This document shows positions 1-14,131 of a DNA stretch of 64,000 nucleotides, piece after piece. Position 1 is the stretch's first letter. The number at the start of each line of letters is the position of its first letter. Origin of the DNA: Balanoglossus misakiensis (Eukaryota; Hemichordata); NCBI GenBank assembly GCA_040954595.2, contig CM082584.2, positions 5,704,001 to 5,768,000 on the forward strand, given 5' to 3'. Made by a program: the position numbers and the translations under genes. A model generated the notes under the pieces. It worked only from the letters and a program-made list of their open reading frames with translations, made no database searches and was not told the origin of the DNA.

Positions 1-3000
1 TTGATGATTTTCATGAGCTATAACCCATGATTTTTATCAAAAAATGAAGAAATTTTGATGTTTCGGAAAGTCGAAAAATTGTCATTTTTTGACGATTTTC
101 ATGAGCTATAACCCATGATTTTTATAAAAAAATGAAGAAATTTTGATGTTTCAGAAAGTCGAAAAATTGTCATTTTTTGGCGATTTTCATGTGCTATAAC
201 CCATGATTTTTATCAAAAAATGAAGAAATTTTGATGTTTCGGAAAGTCGAAAAATTGTCATTTTTTGACGATTTTCATGAGCTATAACCCATGATTTTTA
301 TCAAAAAATGAAGAAATTTTGATGTTTCGGAAAGTCGAAAAATTTTCATTTTTTGATGATTTTCATGAGCTATAACCCATGATTTTTATCAAAAAATGAA
401 GAAATTTTGATGTTTCGGAAAGTCGAAAAATTGTCATTTTTTGATGATTTTCATGAGCTATAACTCATGATTTTTATCAAAAAATGAAGAAATTTTGATG
501 TTTCGGAAAGTCGAAAAATTGTCATTTTTTGATGATTTTCATGAGCTATAACCCATGATTCTTATCAAAACTGAAGAAATTTTGATGTTTCGGAAAGTCG
601 AAAACTTGTCATTTTTTGATGATTTTCATGAGCTATAACCCATGATTTTTTTGAAAAAATGAAGAAATTTTGATGTTTCGGAAAGTCGAAAAATTGTCAT
701 TTTTTGATGATTTTCATGAGCTATAACCCATGATTTTTATCAAAAAATGAAGAAATTTTGATGTTTCGGAAAGTCGAAAATTTTCATTTTTGATGATTTT
801 CATGAGCTATAACCCATGATTTTTATCAAAAAATGAAGAAATTTTGATGTTTCGGAAAGTCGAAAAATTGTCATTTTTTGACGATTTTCATGAGCTATAA
901 CCCATGATTTTTATCAAAAATGAAGAAATTTTGATGTTTCGGAAAGTCGAAAAATTGTCATTTTTTGACGATTTTCATGAGCTATAACCCATGATTTTTA
1001 TCAAAAAATGAAGAAATTTTGATGTTTCGCAAAGTCGAAAAATTGTCATTTTTTGACGATTTTCATGAGCTATAACCCATGATTTTTATCAAAAAATGAA
1101 GAACTTTTGATGTTTTGGAAAGTTGAAAAATTGTCATTTTTTGGCGATTTTCATGAGCTATAACCCATGATTTTTATCAAAAAATGAAGAAATTTTGATG
1201 TTTCGGAAAGTCTAAAAATTGTCATTTTTTGACGATTTTCATGAGCTATAACTCATGATTTTTATCAAAAAATGAAGAAATTTTGATGTTTCGGAGAGTC
1301 AAAAAATTGTCATTTTTTCATGATTTTCATGAGCTATAACCCATGATTTTTATCAAAAAATGAAGAAATTTTGATGTTTCGGAAAGTCGAAAAATTGTCT
1401 TTTTTTGACGATTTTCATGAGCTATAACCCATGATTTTTATAAAAAAAATGAAGAAATTTTGATGTTTCGGAAAGTCGAAAAATTGTCATTTTTTGGCGA
1501 TTTTCATGAGCTACAACCCATGATTTTTATCAAAAAATGAAGAAATTTTGATGTTTCCGAAAGTCGAAAAATTGTCATTTTTTGACGATTTTCATGAGCT
1601 ATAACCCATGATTTTTATCAAAAAATGAAGAACTTTTGATGTTTTGGAAAGTCGAAAAATTGTCATTTTTTGGCGATTTTCATGAGCTATAACCCATGAT
1701 TTTTATCAAAAAATGAAGAAATTTTGATGTTTCGGAAAGTCGAAAAATTGTCATTTTTTGATGATTTTCATGAGCAATAACCCATGATTTTTTTCAAAAA
1801 ATGAAGAAATTTTGATGTTTCGGAAAGTCGAAAAATTGTCATTTTTTGGCGATTTTCATGAGCTATAACCCATGATTTTTATCAAAAAATGAATAAATTT
1901 TGATGTTTCTGAAAGTCGAAATTTTTTCATTTTTTGACGATTTTCATGAGCTATAACCCATGATTTTTTTAAAAAAATGAAGAAATTTTGATGTTTCGGA
2001 AAGTCGAAAAATTGTCATTTTTTGACGATTTTCATGAGCTATAACCCATGAGTTTTATAAAAAAATGAAGAAATTTTGATGTTTCGGAAAGTCGAAAAAT
2101 TGTCATTTTTTCATGATTTTCATGAGCTATAACCCATGATTTTTATCAAAAAATGAAGAACTTTTGATGTTTTGGAAAGTCGAAAAATTGTCAATTTTTG
2201 ATGATTTTCATGAGCTATAACCCATGATTTTTTTGAAAAAATGAAGAAATTTTGATGTTTCGGAAAGTCGAAAAATTTTCATTTTTTGATGATTTTCATG
2301 AGCTATAACCCATGATTTTTATCAAAAAATGAAGAAATTTTGATGTTTCGGAAAGTCGAAAAATTGTCATTTTTTGATGATTTTCATGAGCTATAACTCA
2401 TGATTTTTATCAAAAAATGAAGAAATTTTGATGTTTCGGAAAGTCGAAAAATTGTCATTTTTTGATGATTTTCATGAGCTATAACCCATGATTCTTATCA
2501 AAACTGAAGAAATTTTGATGTTTCGGAAAGTCGAAAACTTGTCATTTTTTGATGATTTTCATGAGCTATAACCCATGATTTTTTTGAAAAAATGAAGAAA
2601 TTTTGATGTTTCGGAAAGTCGAAAAATTGTCATTTTTTGATGATTTTCATGAGCTATAACCCATGATTTTTATCAAAAAATGAAGAAATTTTGATGTTTC
2701 GGAAAGTCGAAAATTTTCATTTTTGATGATTTTCATGAGCTATAACCCATGATTTTTATCAAAAAATGAAGAAATTTTGATGTTTCGGAAAGTCGAAAAA
2801 TTGTCATTTTTTGACGATTTTCATGAGCTATAACCCATGATTTTTATCAAAAATGAAGAAATTTTGATGTTTCGGAAAGTCGAAAAATTGTCATTTTTTG
2901 ACGATTTTCATGAGCTATAACCCATGATTTTTATCAAAAAATGAAGAAATTTTGATGTTTCGGAAAGTCGAAAAATTGTCTTTTTTTGACGATTTTCATG

Positions 3001-6000
3001 AGCTATAACCCATGATTTTTATAAAAAAATGAAGAAATTTTGATGTTTCGGAAAGTCGAAAAATTGTCATTTTTTGGCGACTTTCATGTGCTATAACCCA
3101 TGATTTTTATCAAAAAATGAAGAAATTTTGATGTTTCCGAAAGTCGAAAAATTGTCATTTTTTGACGATTTTCATGAGCTATAACCCATGATTTTTATCA
3201 AAAAATGAAGAACTTTTGATGTTTTGGAAAGTCGAAAAATTGTCATTTTTTGGCGATTTTCATGAGCTATAACCCATGATTTTTATCAAAAAATGAAGAA
3301 ATTTTGATGTTTCGGAAAGTCGAAAAATTGTCATTTTTTGATGATTTTCATGAGCAATAACCCATGATTTTTTTCAAAAAATGAAGAAATTTTGATGTTT
3401 CGGAAAGTCGAAAAATTGTCATTTTTTGGCGATTTTCATGAGCTATAACCCATGATTTTTATCAAAAAATGAATAAATTTTGATGTTTCTGAAAGTCGAA
3501 ATTTTTTCATTTTTTGACGATTTTCATGAGCTATAACCCATGATTTTTTTAAAAAAATGAAGAAATTTTGATGTTTCGGAAAGTCGAAAAATTGTCATTT
3601 TTTGACGATTTTCATGAGCTATAACCCATGATTTTTATAAAAAAATGAAGAAATTTTGATGTTTCGGAAAGTCGAAAAATTGTCATTTTTTCATGATTTT
3701 CATGAGCTATAACCCATGATTTTTATCAAAAAATGAAGAACTTTTGATGTTTTGGAAAGTCGAAAAATTGTCAATTTTTGATGATTTTCATGAGCTATAA
3801 CCCATGATTTTTTTGAAAAAATGAAGAAATTTTGATGTTTCGGAAAGTCGAAAAATTTTCATTTTTTGATGATTTTCATGAGCTATAACCCATGATTTTT
3901 ATCAAAAAATGAAGAAATTTTGATGTTTCGGAAAGTCGAAAAATTGTCATTTTTTGATGATTTTCATGAGCTATAACTCATGATTTTTATCAAAAAATGA
4001 AGAAATTTTGATGTTTCGGAAAGTCGAAAAATTGTCATTTTTTGATGATTTTCATGAGCTATAACCCATGATTCTTATCAAAACTGAAGAAATTTTGATG
4101 TTTCGGAAAGTCAAAAACTTGTCATTTTTTGATGATTTTCATGAGCTATAACCCATGATTTTTTTGAAAAAATGAAGAAATTTTGATGTTTCGGAAAGTC
4201 GAAAAATTGTCATTTTTTGATGATTTTCATGAGCTATAACCCATGATTTTTATCAAAAAATGAAGAAATTTTGATGTTTCGGAAAGTCGAAAATTTTCAT
4301 TTTTGATGATTTTCATGAGCTATAACCCATGATTTTTATCAAAAAATGAAGAAATTTTGATGTTTCGGAAAGTCGAAAAATTGTCATTTTTTGACGATTT
4401 TCATGAGCTATAACCCATGATTTTTATCAAAAATGAAGAAATTTTGATGTTTCGGAAAGTCGAAAAATTGTCATTTTTTGACGATTTTCATGAGCTATAA
4501 CCCATGATTTTTATCAAAAAATGAAGAAATTTTGATGTTTCGGAAAGTCGAAAAATTGTCATTTTTTGACGATTTTCATGAGCTATAACCCATGATTTTT
4601 ATCAAAAAATGAAGAACTTTTGATGTTTTGGAAAGTTGAAAAATTGTCATTTTTTGGCGATTTTCATGAGCTATAACCCATGATTTTTATCAAAAAATGA
4701 AGAAATTTTGATGTTTCGGAAAGTCTAAAAATTGTCATTTTTTGACGATTTTCATGAGCTATAACTCATGATTTTTATCAAAAAATGAAGAAATTTTGAT
4801 GTTTCGGAGAGTCAAAAAATTGTCATTTTTTCATGATTTTCATGAGCTATAACCCATGATTTTTATCAAAAAATGAAGAAATTTTGATGTTTCGGAAAGT
4901 CGAAAAATTGTCTTTTTTTGACGATTTTTATGAGCTATAACCCATGATTTTTATAAAAAAATGAAGAAATTTTGATGTTTCGGAAAGTCGAAAAATTGTC
5001 ATTTTTTGGCGATTTTCATGTGCTATAACCCATGATTTTTATCAAAAAATGAAGAAATTTTGATGTTTCCGAAAGTCGAAAAATTGTCATTTTTTGACGA
5101 TTTTCATGAGCTATAACCCATGATTTTTATCAAAAAATGAAGAACTTTTGATGTTTTGGAAAGTCGAAAAATTGTCATTTTTTGGCGATTTTCATGAGCT
5201 ATAACCCATGATTTTTATCAAAAAATGAAGAAATTTTGATGTTTCGGAAAGTCGAAAAATTGTCATTTTTTGATGATTTTCATGAGCAATAACCCATGAT
5301 TTTTTTCAAAAAATGAAGAAATTTTGATGTTTCGGAAAGTCGAAAAATTGTCATTTTTTGGCGATTTTCATGAGCTATAACCCATGATTTTTATCAAAAA
5401 ATGAATAAATTTTGATGTTTCTGAAAGTCGAAATTTTTTCATTTTTTGACGATTTTCATGAGCTATAACCCATGATTTTTTTTAAAAAATGAAGAAATTT
5501 TGATGTTTCGGAAAGTCGAAAAATTGTCATTTTTTGACGATTTTCATGAGCTATAACCCATGATTTTTATAAAAAAATGAAGAAATTTTGATGTTTCGGA
5601 AAGTCGAAAAATTGTCATTTTTTCATGATTTTCATGAGCTATAACCCATGATTTTTATCAAAAAATGAAGAAATTTTGATGTTTCGGAAAGTCGAAAAAT
5701 TGTCATTTTTTGACGATTTTCATGAGCTATAACCCATGATTTTTATAAAAAAATGAAGAAATTTTGATGTTTCAGAAAGTCGAAAAATTGTCATTTTTTG
5801 GCGATTTTCATGTGCTATAACCCATGATTTTTATCAAAAAATGAAGAAATTTTGATGTTTCGGAAAGTCGAAAAATTGTCATTTTTTGACGATTTTCATG
5901 AGCTATAACCCATGATTTTTATCAAAACTGAAGAAATTTTGATGTTTCGGAAAGTCGAAAAATTGTCATTTTTTGGCGATTTTCATGAGCTATAACCCAT

Positions 6001-9000
6001 GATTTTTATCAAAAAATGAAGAACTTTTGATGTTTCGGAAAGTCGAAAAATTGTCATTTTTTGATGATTTTCATGAGCTATAACTCATGATTTTTATCAA
6101 AAAATGAAGAAATTTTGATGTTTCGGAAAGTCGAAAAATTGTCATTTTTTGATGATTTTCATGAGCTATAACCCATGATTCTTATCAAAACTGAAGAAAT
6201 TTTGATGTTTCGGAAAGTCGAAAACTTGTCATTTTTTGATGATTTTCATGAGCTATAACCCATGATTTTTTTGAAAAAATGAAGAAATTTTGATGTTTCG
6301 GAAAGTCGAAAAATTGTCATTTTTTGATGATTTTCATGAGCTATAACCCATGATTTTTATCAAAAAATGAAGAAATTTTGATGTTTCGGAAAGTCGAAAA
6401 TTTTCATTTTTGATGATTTTCATGAGCTATAACCCATGATTTTTATCAAAAAATGAAGAAATTTTGATGTTTCGGAAAGTCGAAAAATTGTCATTTTTTG
6501 ACGATTTTCATGAGCTATAACCCATGATTTTTATCAAAAATGAAGAAATTTTGATGTTTCGGAAAGTCGAAAAATTGTCATTTTTTGACGATTTTCATGA
6601 GCTATAACCCATGATTTTTATCAAAAAATGAAGAAATTTTGATGTTTCGGAAAGTCGAAAAATTGTCATTTTTTGACGATTTTCATGAGCTATAACCCAT
6701 GATTTTTATCAAAAAATGAAGAACTTTTGATGTTTTGGAAAGTTGAAAAATTGTCATTTTTTGGCGATTTTCATGAGCTATAACCCATGATTTTTATCAA
6801 AAAATGAAGAAATTTTGATGTTTCGGAAAGTCTAAAAATTGTCATTTTTTGACGATTTTCATGAGCTATAACTCATGATTTTTATCAAAAAATGAAGAAA
6901 TTTTGATGTTTCGGAGAGTCAAAAAATTGTCATTTTTTCATGATTTTCATGAGCTATAACCCATGATTTTTATCAAAAAATGAAGAAATTTTGATGTTTC
7001 GGAAAGTCGAAAAATTGTCTTTTTTTGACGATTTTCATGAGCTATAACCCATGATTTTTATAAAAAAATGAAGAAATTTTGATGTTTCGGAAAGTCGAAA
7101 AATTGTCATTTTTTGGCGATTTTCATGTGCTATAACCCATGATTTTTATCAAAAAATGAAGAAATTTTGATGTTTCCGAAAGTCGAAAAATTGTCATTTT
7201 TTGACGATTTTCATGAGCTATAACCCATGATTTTTATCAAAAAATGAAGAACTTTTGATGTTTTGGAAAGTCGAAAAATTGTCATTTTTTGGCGATTTTC
7301 ATGAGCTATAACCCATGATTTTTATCAAAAAATGAAGAAATTTTGATGTTTCGGAAAGTCGAAAAATTGTCATTTTTTGATGATTTTAATGAGCAATAAC
7401 CCATGATTTTTTTCAAAAAATGAAGAAATTTTGATGTTTCGGAAAGTCGAAAAATTGTCATTTTTTGGCGATTTTCATGAGCTATAACCCATGATTTTTA
7501 TCAAAAAATGAATAAATTTTGATGTTTCTGAAAGTCGAAATTTTTTCATTTTTTGACGATTTTCATGAGCTATAACCCATGATTTTTATCAAAAAATGAA
7601 GAAATTTTGATGTTTCGGAAAGTCGAAAAATTGTCATTTTTTGATGATTTTCATGAGCTATAACCCATGATTCTTATCAAAACTGAAGAAATTTTGATGT
7701 TTCGGAAAGTCGAAAAATTGTCATTTTTTGGCGATTTTCATGAGCTATAACCCATGATTTTTTTGAAAAAATGAAGAAATTTTGATGTTTCGGAAAGTCG
7801 AAAAATTGTCATTTTTTGATGATTTTCATGAGCTATAACCCATGATTTTTATCAAAAAATGAAGAAATTTTGATGTTTCGGAAAGTCGAAAAATTGTCAT
7901 TTTTTGGCGATTTTCATGTGCTATAACCCATGATTTTTATCAAAAAATGAAGAAATTTTCATGTTTCGGAAAGTCGAAAAATTGTCATTTTTTGGCGATT
8001 TTCATGTGCTATAACCCATGATTTTTATCAAAAAATGAAGAACTTTTGATGTTTCGGAAAGTCGAAAAATTGTCATTTTTTGGCGATTTTCATGTGCTAT
8101 AACCCATGATTTTTATCAAAAAATGAAGAACTTTTGATGTTTTGGAAAGTCGAAAAATTGTCATTTTTTGGCGATTTTCATGTGCTATAACCCACGATTT
8201 TTATCAAAAAATGAAGAAATTTTGATGTTTCGGAAAGTCGAAAAATTGTCATTTTTTGACGATTTTCATGAGCTATAACCCATGATTTTTATCAAAAAAT
8301 GAAGAAATTTTGATGTTTCGGAAAGTCTAAAAATTGTCATTTTTTGGCGATTTTCATGTGCTATAACCCATGATTTTTATCAAAAAATGAAGAAATTTTG
8401 ATGTTTCGGAAAGTCGAAAAATTGTCATTTTTTGACGATTTTCATGAGCTATAACCCATGATTTTTATCAAAACTGAAGAAATTTTGATGTTTCGGAAAG
8501 TCGAAAAATTGTCATTTTTTGGCGATTTTCATGAGCTATAACCCATGATTTTTATCAAAAAATGAAGAACTTTTGATGTTTTGGAAAGTCGAAAAATTGT
8601 CATTTTTTGGCGATTTTCATGAGCTATAACCCATGATTTTTATCAAAAAATGAAGAAATTTTGATGTTTCGGAAAGTCTAAAAATTGTCATTTTTTGACG
8701 ATTTTCATGAGCTATAACCCATGATTTTTTTCAAAAAATGAAGAAATTTTGATGTTTCGGAAAGTCGAAAAATTGTCATTTTTTGATGATTTTCATGAGC
8801 TATAACCCATGATTTTTTTCAAAAAATGAAGAAATTTTGATGTTTCGGAAAGTCAAAATATTGTCATTTTTTGATGATTTTCATGAGCTATAACCCATGA
8901 TTTTTATCAAAAAATGAATAAATTTTGATGTTTCTGAAAGTCGAAATTTTTTCATTTTTTGACGATTTTCATGAGCTATAACCCATGATTTTTTTAAAAT

Positions 9001-12000
9001 AATGAAGAAATTTTGATGTTTCGGAAAGTCAAATTATTGTCATTTTTTGATGATTTTCATGAGCTATAACCCATGATTTTTATCAAAAATGAAGAAATTT
9101 TGATGTTTCGGAAAGTCGAAAAATTGTCATTTTTTGGCGATTTTCATGAGCTATAACCCATGATTTTTATCAAAAAATGAATAAATTTTGATGTTTCTGA
9201 AAGTCGAAATTTTTTCATTTTTTGACGATTTTCATGAGCTATAACCCATGATTTTTTTAAAAAAATGAAGAACTTTTGATGTTTCGGAAAGTCAAAATAT
9301 TGTCATTTTTTGATGATTTTCATGAGCTATAACCCATGATTTTTATCAAAAAATGAAGAAATTTTGATGTTTCGGAAAGTCGAAATATTGTCATTTTTTG
9401 ACGATTTTCATGAGCTATAACCCATGATTTTTTTTTTAAAAATGAAGAAATTTTGATGTTTTGGAAAGTCTAAAAATTGTCATTTTTTGACGATTTTCAT
9501 GAGCTATAACTCATGATTTTTATCAAAAAATGAAGAAATTTTGATGTTTCGGAAAGTCGAAAAATTTTCATTTTTTCATGATTTTCATGAGCTATAACCC
9601 ATGATTTTTATCAAAAAATGAAGAAATTTTGATGTTTCGGAAAGTCGAAAAATTGTCATTTTTTGACGATTTTCATGAGCTATAACCCATGATTTTTATA
9701 AAAAAATGAAGAAATTTTGATGTTACGAAAAGTCGAAAAATTGTCATTTTTTGGCGATTTTCATGTGCTATAACCCATGATTTTTATCAAAAAATGAAGA
9801 AATTTTGATGTTTCGGAAAGTCGAAAAATTGTCATTTTTTGACGATTTTCATGAGCTATAACCCATGATTTTTATCAAAAAATGAAGAACTTTTGATGTT
9901 TTGGAAAGTCGAAAAATTGTCATTTTTTGGCGATTTTCATGAGCTATAACCCATGATTTTTATCAAAAAATGAAGAAATTTTGATGTTTCGGAAAGTCTA
10001 AAAATTGTCATTTTTTGACGATTTTCATGAGCTATAACTCATGATTTTTATCAAAAAATGAAGAAATTTTGATGTTTCGGAAAGTCGAAAAATTGTCATT
10101 TTTTGATGATTTTCATGAGCTATAACCCATGATTTTTTTCAAAAAATGAAGAAATTTTGATGTTTCGGAAAGTCGAAAAATTGTCATTTTTTGGCGATTT
10201 TCATGAGCTATAACCCATGATTTTTATCAAAAAATGAATAAATTTTGATGTTTCTGAAAGTCGAAATTTTTTCATTTTTTGACGATTTTCATGAGCTATA
10301 ACCCATGATTTTTTTCAAAAAATGAAGAAATTTTGATGTTTCGGAAAGTCGAAAAATTGTCATTTTTTGGCGATTTTCATGAGCTATAACCCATGATTTT
10401 TATCAAAAAATGAATAAATTTTGATGTTTCTGAAAGTCGAAATTTTTTCATTTTTTGACGATTTTCATGAGCTATAACCCATGATTTTTTTAAAAAAATG
10501 AAGAAATTTTGATGTTTCGGAAAGTCAAAATATTGTCATTTTTTGATGATTTTCATGAGCTATAACCCATGATTTTTATCAAAAAATGAAGAAATTTTGA
10601 TGTTTCGGAAAGTCGAAATATTGTCATTTTTTGACGATTTTCATGAGCTATAACCCATGATTTTTTTTTAAAAAATGAAGAAATTTTGATATTTCGGAAA
10701 GTCTAAAAATTGTCATTTTTTGACGATTTTCATGAGCTATAACTCATGATTTTTATCAAAAAATGAAGAAATTTTGATGTTTCGGAAAGTCGAAAATTTT
10801 TCATTTTTTCATGATTTTCATGAGCTATAACCCATGATTTTTATCAAAAAATGAAGAAATTTTGATGTTTCGGAAAGTCGAAAAATTGTCATTTTTTGAC
10901 GATTTTCATGAGCTATAACCCATGATTTTTATAAAAAAATGAAGAAATTTTGATGTTACGAAAAGTCGAAAAATTGTCATTTTTTGGCGATTTTCATGTG
11001 CTATAACCCATGATTTTTATCAAAAAATGAAGAAATTTTGATGTTTCGGAAAGTCGAAAAATTGTCATTTTTTGACGATTTTCATGAGCTATAACCCATG
11101 ATTTTTATCAAAAAATGAAGAACTTTTGATGTTTTGGAAAGTCGAAAAATTGTCATTTTTTGGCGATTTTCATGAGCTATAACCCATGATTTTTATCAAA
11201 AAATGAAGAAATTTTGATGTTTCGGAAAGTCTAAAAATTGTCATTTTTTGACGATTTTCATGAGCTATAACTCATGATTTTTATCAAAAAATGAAGAAAT
11301 TTTGATGTTTCGGAAAGTCGAAAAATTGTCATTTTTTGATGATTTTCATGAGCTATAACCCATGATTTTTTTCAAAAAATGAAGAAATTTTGATGTTTCG
11401 GAAAGTCGAAAAATTGTCATTTTTTGGCGATTTTCATGAGCTATAACCCATGATTTTTATCAAAAAATGAATAAATTTTGATGTTTCTGAAAGTCGAATT
11501 TTTTTCATTTTTTGACGATTTTCATGAGCTATAACCCATGATTTTTTTCAAAAAATGAAGAAATTTTGATGTTTCGGAAAGTCGAAAAATTGTCATTTTT
11601 TGGCGATTTTCATGAGCTATAACCCATGATTTTTATCAAAAAATGAATAAATTTTGATGTTTCTGAAAGTCGAAATTTTTTCATTTTTTGACGATTTTCA
11701 TGAGCTATAACCCATGATTTTTTAAAAAAAATGAAGAAATTTTGATGTTTCGGAAAGTCGAAAAATTGTCATTTTTTGGCGATTTTCATGAGCTATAACT
11801 CATGATTTTTATCAAAAAATGAAGAAATTTTGATGTTTCGGAAAGTCGAAAAATTGTCATTTTTTGGCGATTTTCATGAGCTATAACCCATGATTTTTAT
11901 CAAAAAATGAAGAAATTTTGATGTTTCGGAAAGTCGAAAAATTGTCATTTTTTGATGATTTTCATGAGCTATAACCCATGATTTTTTTCAAAAAATGAAG

Positions 12001-13151
12001 AAATTTTGATGTTTCGGAAAGTCGAAAAATTGTCATTTTTTGGCGATTTTCATGAGCTATAACCCATGATTTTTATCAAAAAATGAATAAATTTTGATGT
12101 TTCTGAAAGTCGAATTTTTTTCATTTTTTGACGATTTTCATGAGCTATAACCCATGATTTTTTTCAAAAAATGAAGAAATTTTGATGTTTCGGAAAGTCG
12201 AAAAATTGTCATTTTTTGGCGATTTTCATGAGCTATAACCCATGATTTTTATCAAAAAATGAATAAATTTTGATGTTTCTGAAAGTCGAAATTTTTTCAT
12301 TTTTTGACGATTTTCATGAGCTATAACCCATGATTTTTTAAAAAAAATGAAGAAATTTTGATGTTTCGGAAAGTCGAAAAATTGTCATTTTTTGGCGATT
12401 TTCATGAGCTATAACTCATGATTTTTATCAAAAAATGAAGAAATTTTGATGTTTCGGAAAGTCGAAAAATTGTCATTTTTTGGCGATTTTCATGAGCTAT
12501 AACCCATGATTTTTATCAAAAAATGAAGAAATTTTGATGTTTCGGAAAGTCGAAAAATTGTCATTTTTTGATGATTTTCATGAGCTATAACCCATGATTT
12601 TTATCAAAAAATGAAGAAATTTTGATGTTTCGGAAAGTCGAAAAATTGTTATTTTTTGGCGATTTTCATGAGCTATAACCCATGATTTTTATCAAAAAAT
12701 GAAGAAATTTTGATGTTTCGGAAAGTCAAAAAATTGTCATTTTTTGATGATTTTCATGAGCTATAACCCATGATTTTTATCAAAAAATGAAGAAATTTTG
12801 ATGTTTCGGAAAGTCGAAAAATTGTCATTTTTTGATGATTTTCATGAGCTATAACCCATGATTTTTATCAAAAAATGAAGAAATTTGGATGTTTCGGAAA
12901 GTCGAAAAATTGTCATTTTTTGACGATTTTCATGAGCTATAACCCATGATTTTTATCAAAAAATGAAGAAATTTGGATGTTTCGGAAAGTAGAAAAATTG
13001 TCATTTTTTGACGATTTTCATGAGCTATAACCCATGATTTTTATCAAAATATGAAGAAATTTTGATGTTTCGGAAAGTCGAAAAAGTGTCATTTTTTGAC
13101 GATTTTCATGAGCTATAACCCATGATTTTGTCAAAAATTGAAGAAATTTTG
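1..13151. repeat. 88-bp tandem satellite array, about 149 units
   Basis: The motif CATGAGCTATAACCCATGAT recurs every 88 bp (12, 100, 188, 276 and onwards) from the first base to about 13150, with only 1-3 bp indels and scattered substitutions. The array enters the window from the left, so its full length is unknown. Each unit is AT-rich and contains the dyad TCATTTTTTGA ... TCAAAAAATGA around an inner TCATG ... CATGA, plus a small TTTCG ... CGAAA dyad. Marker variants recur at multi-unit distances, showing block duplication. 88 is not a multiple of 3 and stops occur in all frames, so no coding is expected. It looks like heterochromatic or possibly centromeric satellite; that role is inference. 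Confidence 0.97.
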
Positions 13152-13152
13152 A

Positions 13153-13309
13153 TGTATGCATGTATGTATGTATGTATGTATGTATGTATGTATGTATGTA
13201 TGTATGTATGTATGTATGTATGTATGTATGTATGTATGTATGTATGTATGTATGTATGTATGTATGTATGTATGTATGCATGTATGTATGTATGTATGTA
13301 TGTATGTGT
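13153..13309. repeat. (TGTA)n microsatellite capping the satellite
   Basis: A nearly pure TATG/TGTA tetranucleotide tract with a few TATGCATG interruptions. It begins inside the last, degenerate 88-bp unit (the unit text GATGT runs straight into TATGCATG), so the microsatellite probably expanded from the satellite edge. The long open frames across it are artefacts of the repeat. Confidence 0.97.
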
Positions 13310-13952
13310 ACACTTAAAAAATCTTAACACTTGGTTTTGGAAATCTAGGTGATACCGTAGCTATGAGTTTCTGGAAATTTTCACAAAATCAAAGACTGTA
13401 CGAAGACAAACCATATTTCCATTTTCGGAAACTGCAAAATTTTATTGCCCTTATTTAACAAAATCAAGCACTATTCTCTATGTTTATATGAGAATACTCA
13501 AATTACATCGAACTTCAAATCTCTACTTAAAATATGACAATAAAATCCAAATATATATCTTCCTTTCAACACAAAAGTCGCACATGCAAGCAACATAGGG
13601 CATGTTACACGACACAAATTTATACATTTGTTTAGTAACATTTTTCTGTGATACAGCAAACTAATTACGTAGAACGTCCTGATTGGAAAGTAATAAAATT
13701 AACAAAAAAATGCAATAATTTAAATACTGTTATTTACTTTGCAATAAGGAGCATGTAGCTATATCTTTGAGGTCAAAGCCCCATCTGTAAACTAAAGGAA
13801 TCACATTTTATTATCAGAGGATGAACTTTTGATATTGTCTCTCATGTTAATGTTATGTAAATACAGCTCAAATAATAAATAGTTTCCATATTTTCCCCAA
13901 ACATTCATTTCTATGGCAAAATAAATACAGCAACATTTACTAAAGCACACTA

Positions 13953-14131
13953 CAGTCAAACCTGTGTTAGTGACCACCTCTATATAGTGACCACCTCTAT
14001 ATAGTGGCCACTATGTTACAGTCCCTGTGCAACTTACATGTGCATTAATTGACCTGTCTATAAAGACCACCTGTCTATAAAGGCCAGTTTATGACAGTCC
14101 CTTGACTGGCCACTATACACAGGTTTGACTG
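13953..14131. mobile_element. 179-bp TA-flanked MITE, pogo/Tigger-like ends
   Basis: The terminal inverted repeats are CAGTCAAACCTGTG at the left and CACAGGTTTGACTG at the right, with TA on both sides (13951-13952 and 14132-14133), as expected for Tc1/mariner-pogo superfamily insertion. The interior carries repeated GACCACC...TATAGTG motifs and the word CAGTCCCT, and has no open frame. The ends match those of the larger element at 30535-31427, so both are non-autonomous members of related families. Confidence 0.85.

Noticed and set aside
1-13151. CRISPR array
   Set aside because: There are no unique spacers. The entire 88-bp period is repeated, and the window is eukaryotic.
13018-13352. Open frames of HTYI and MYVC repeats on both strands
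   Set aside because: They are translations of the (TGTA)n microsatellite with no splice sites or unique sequence.
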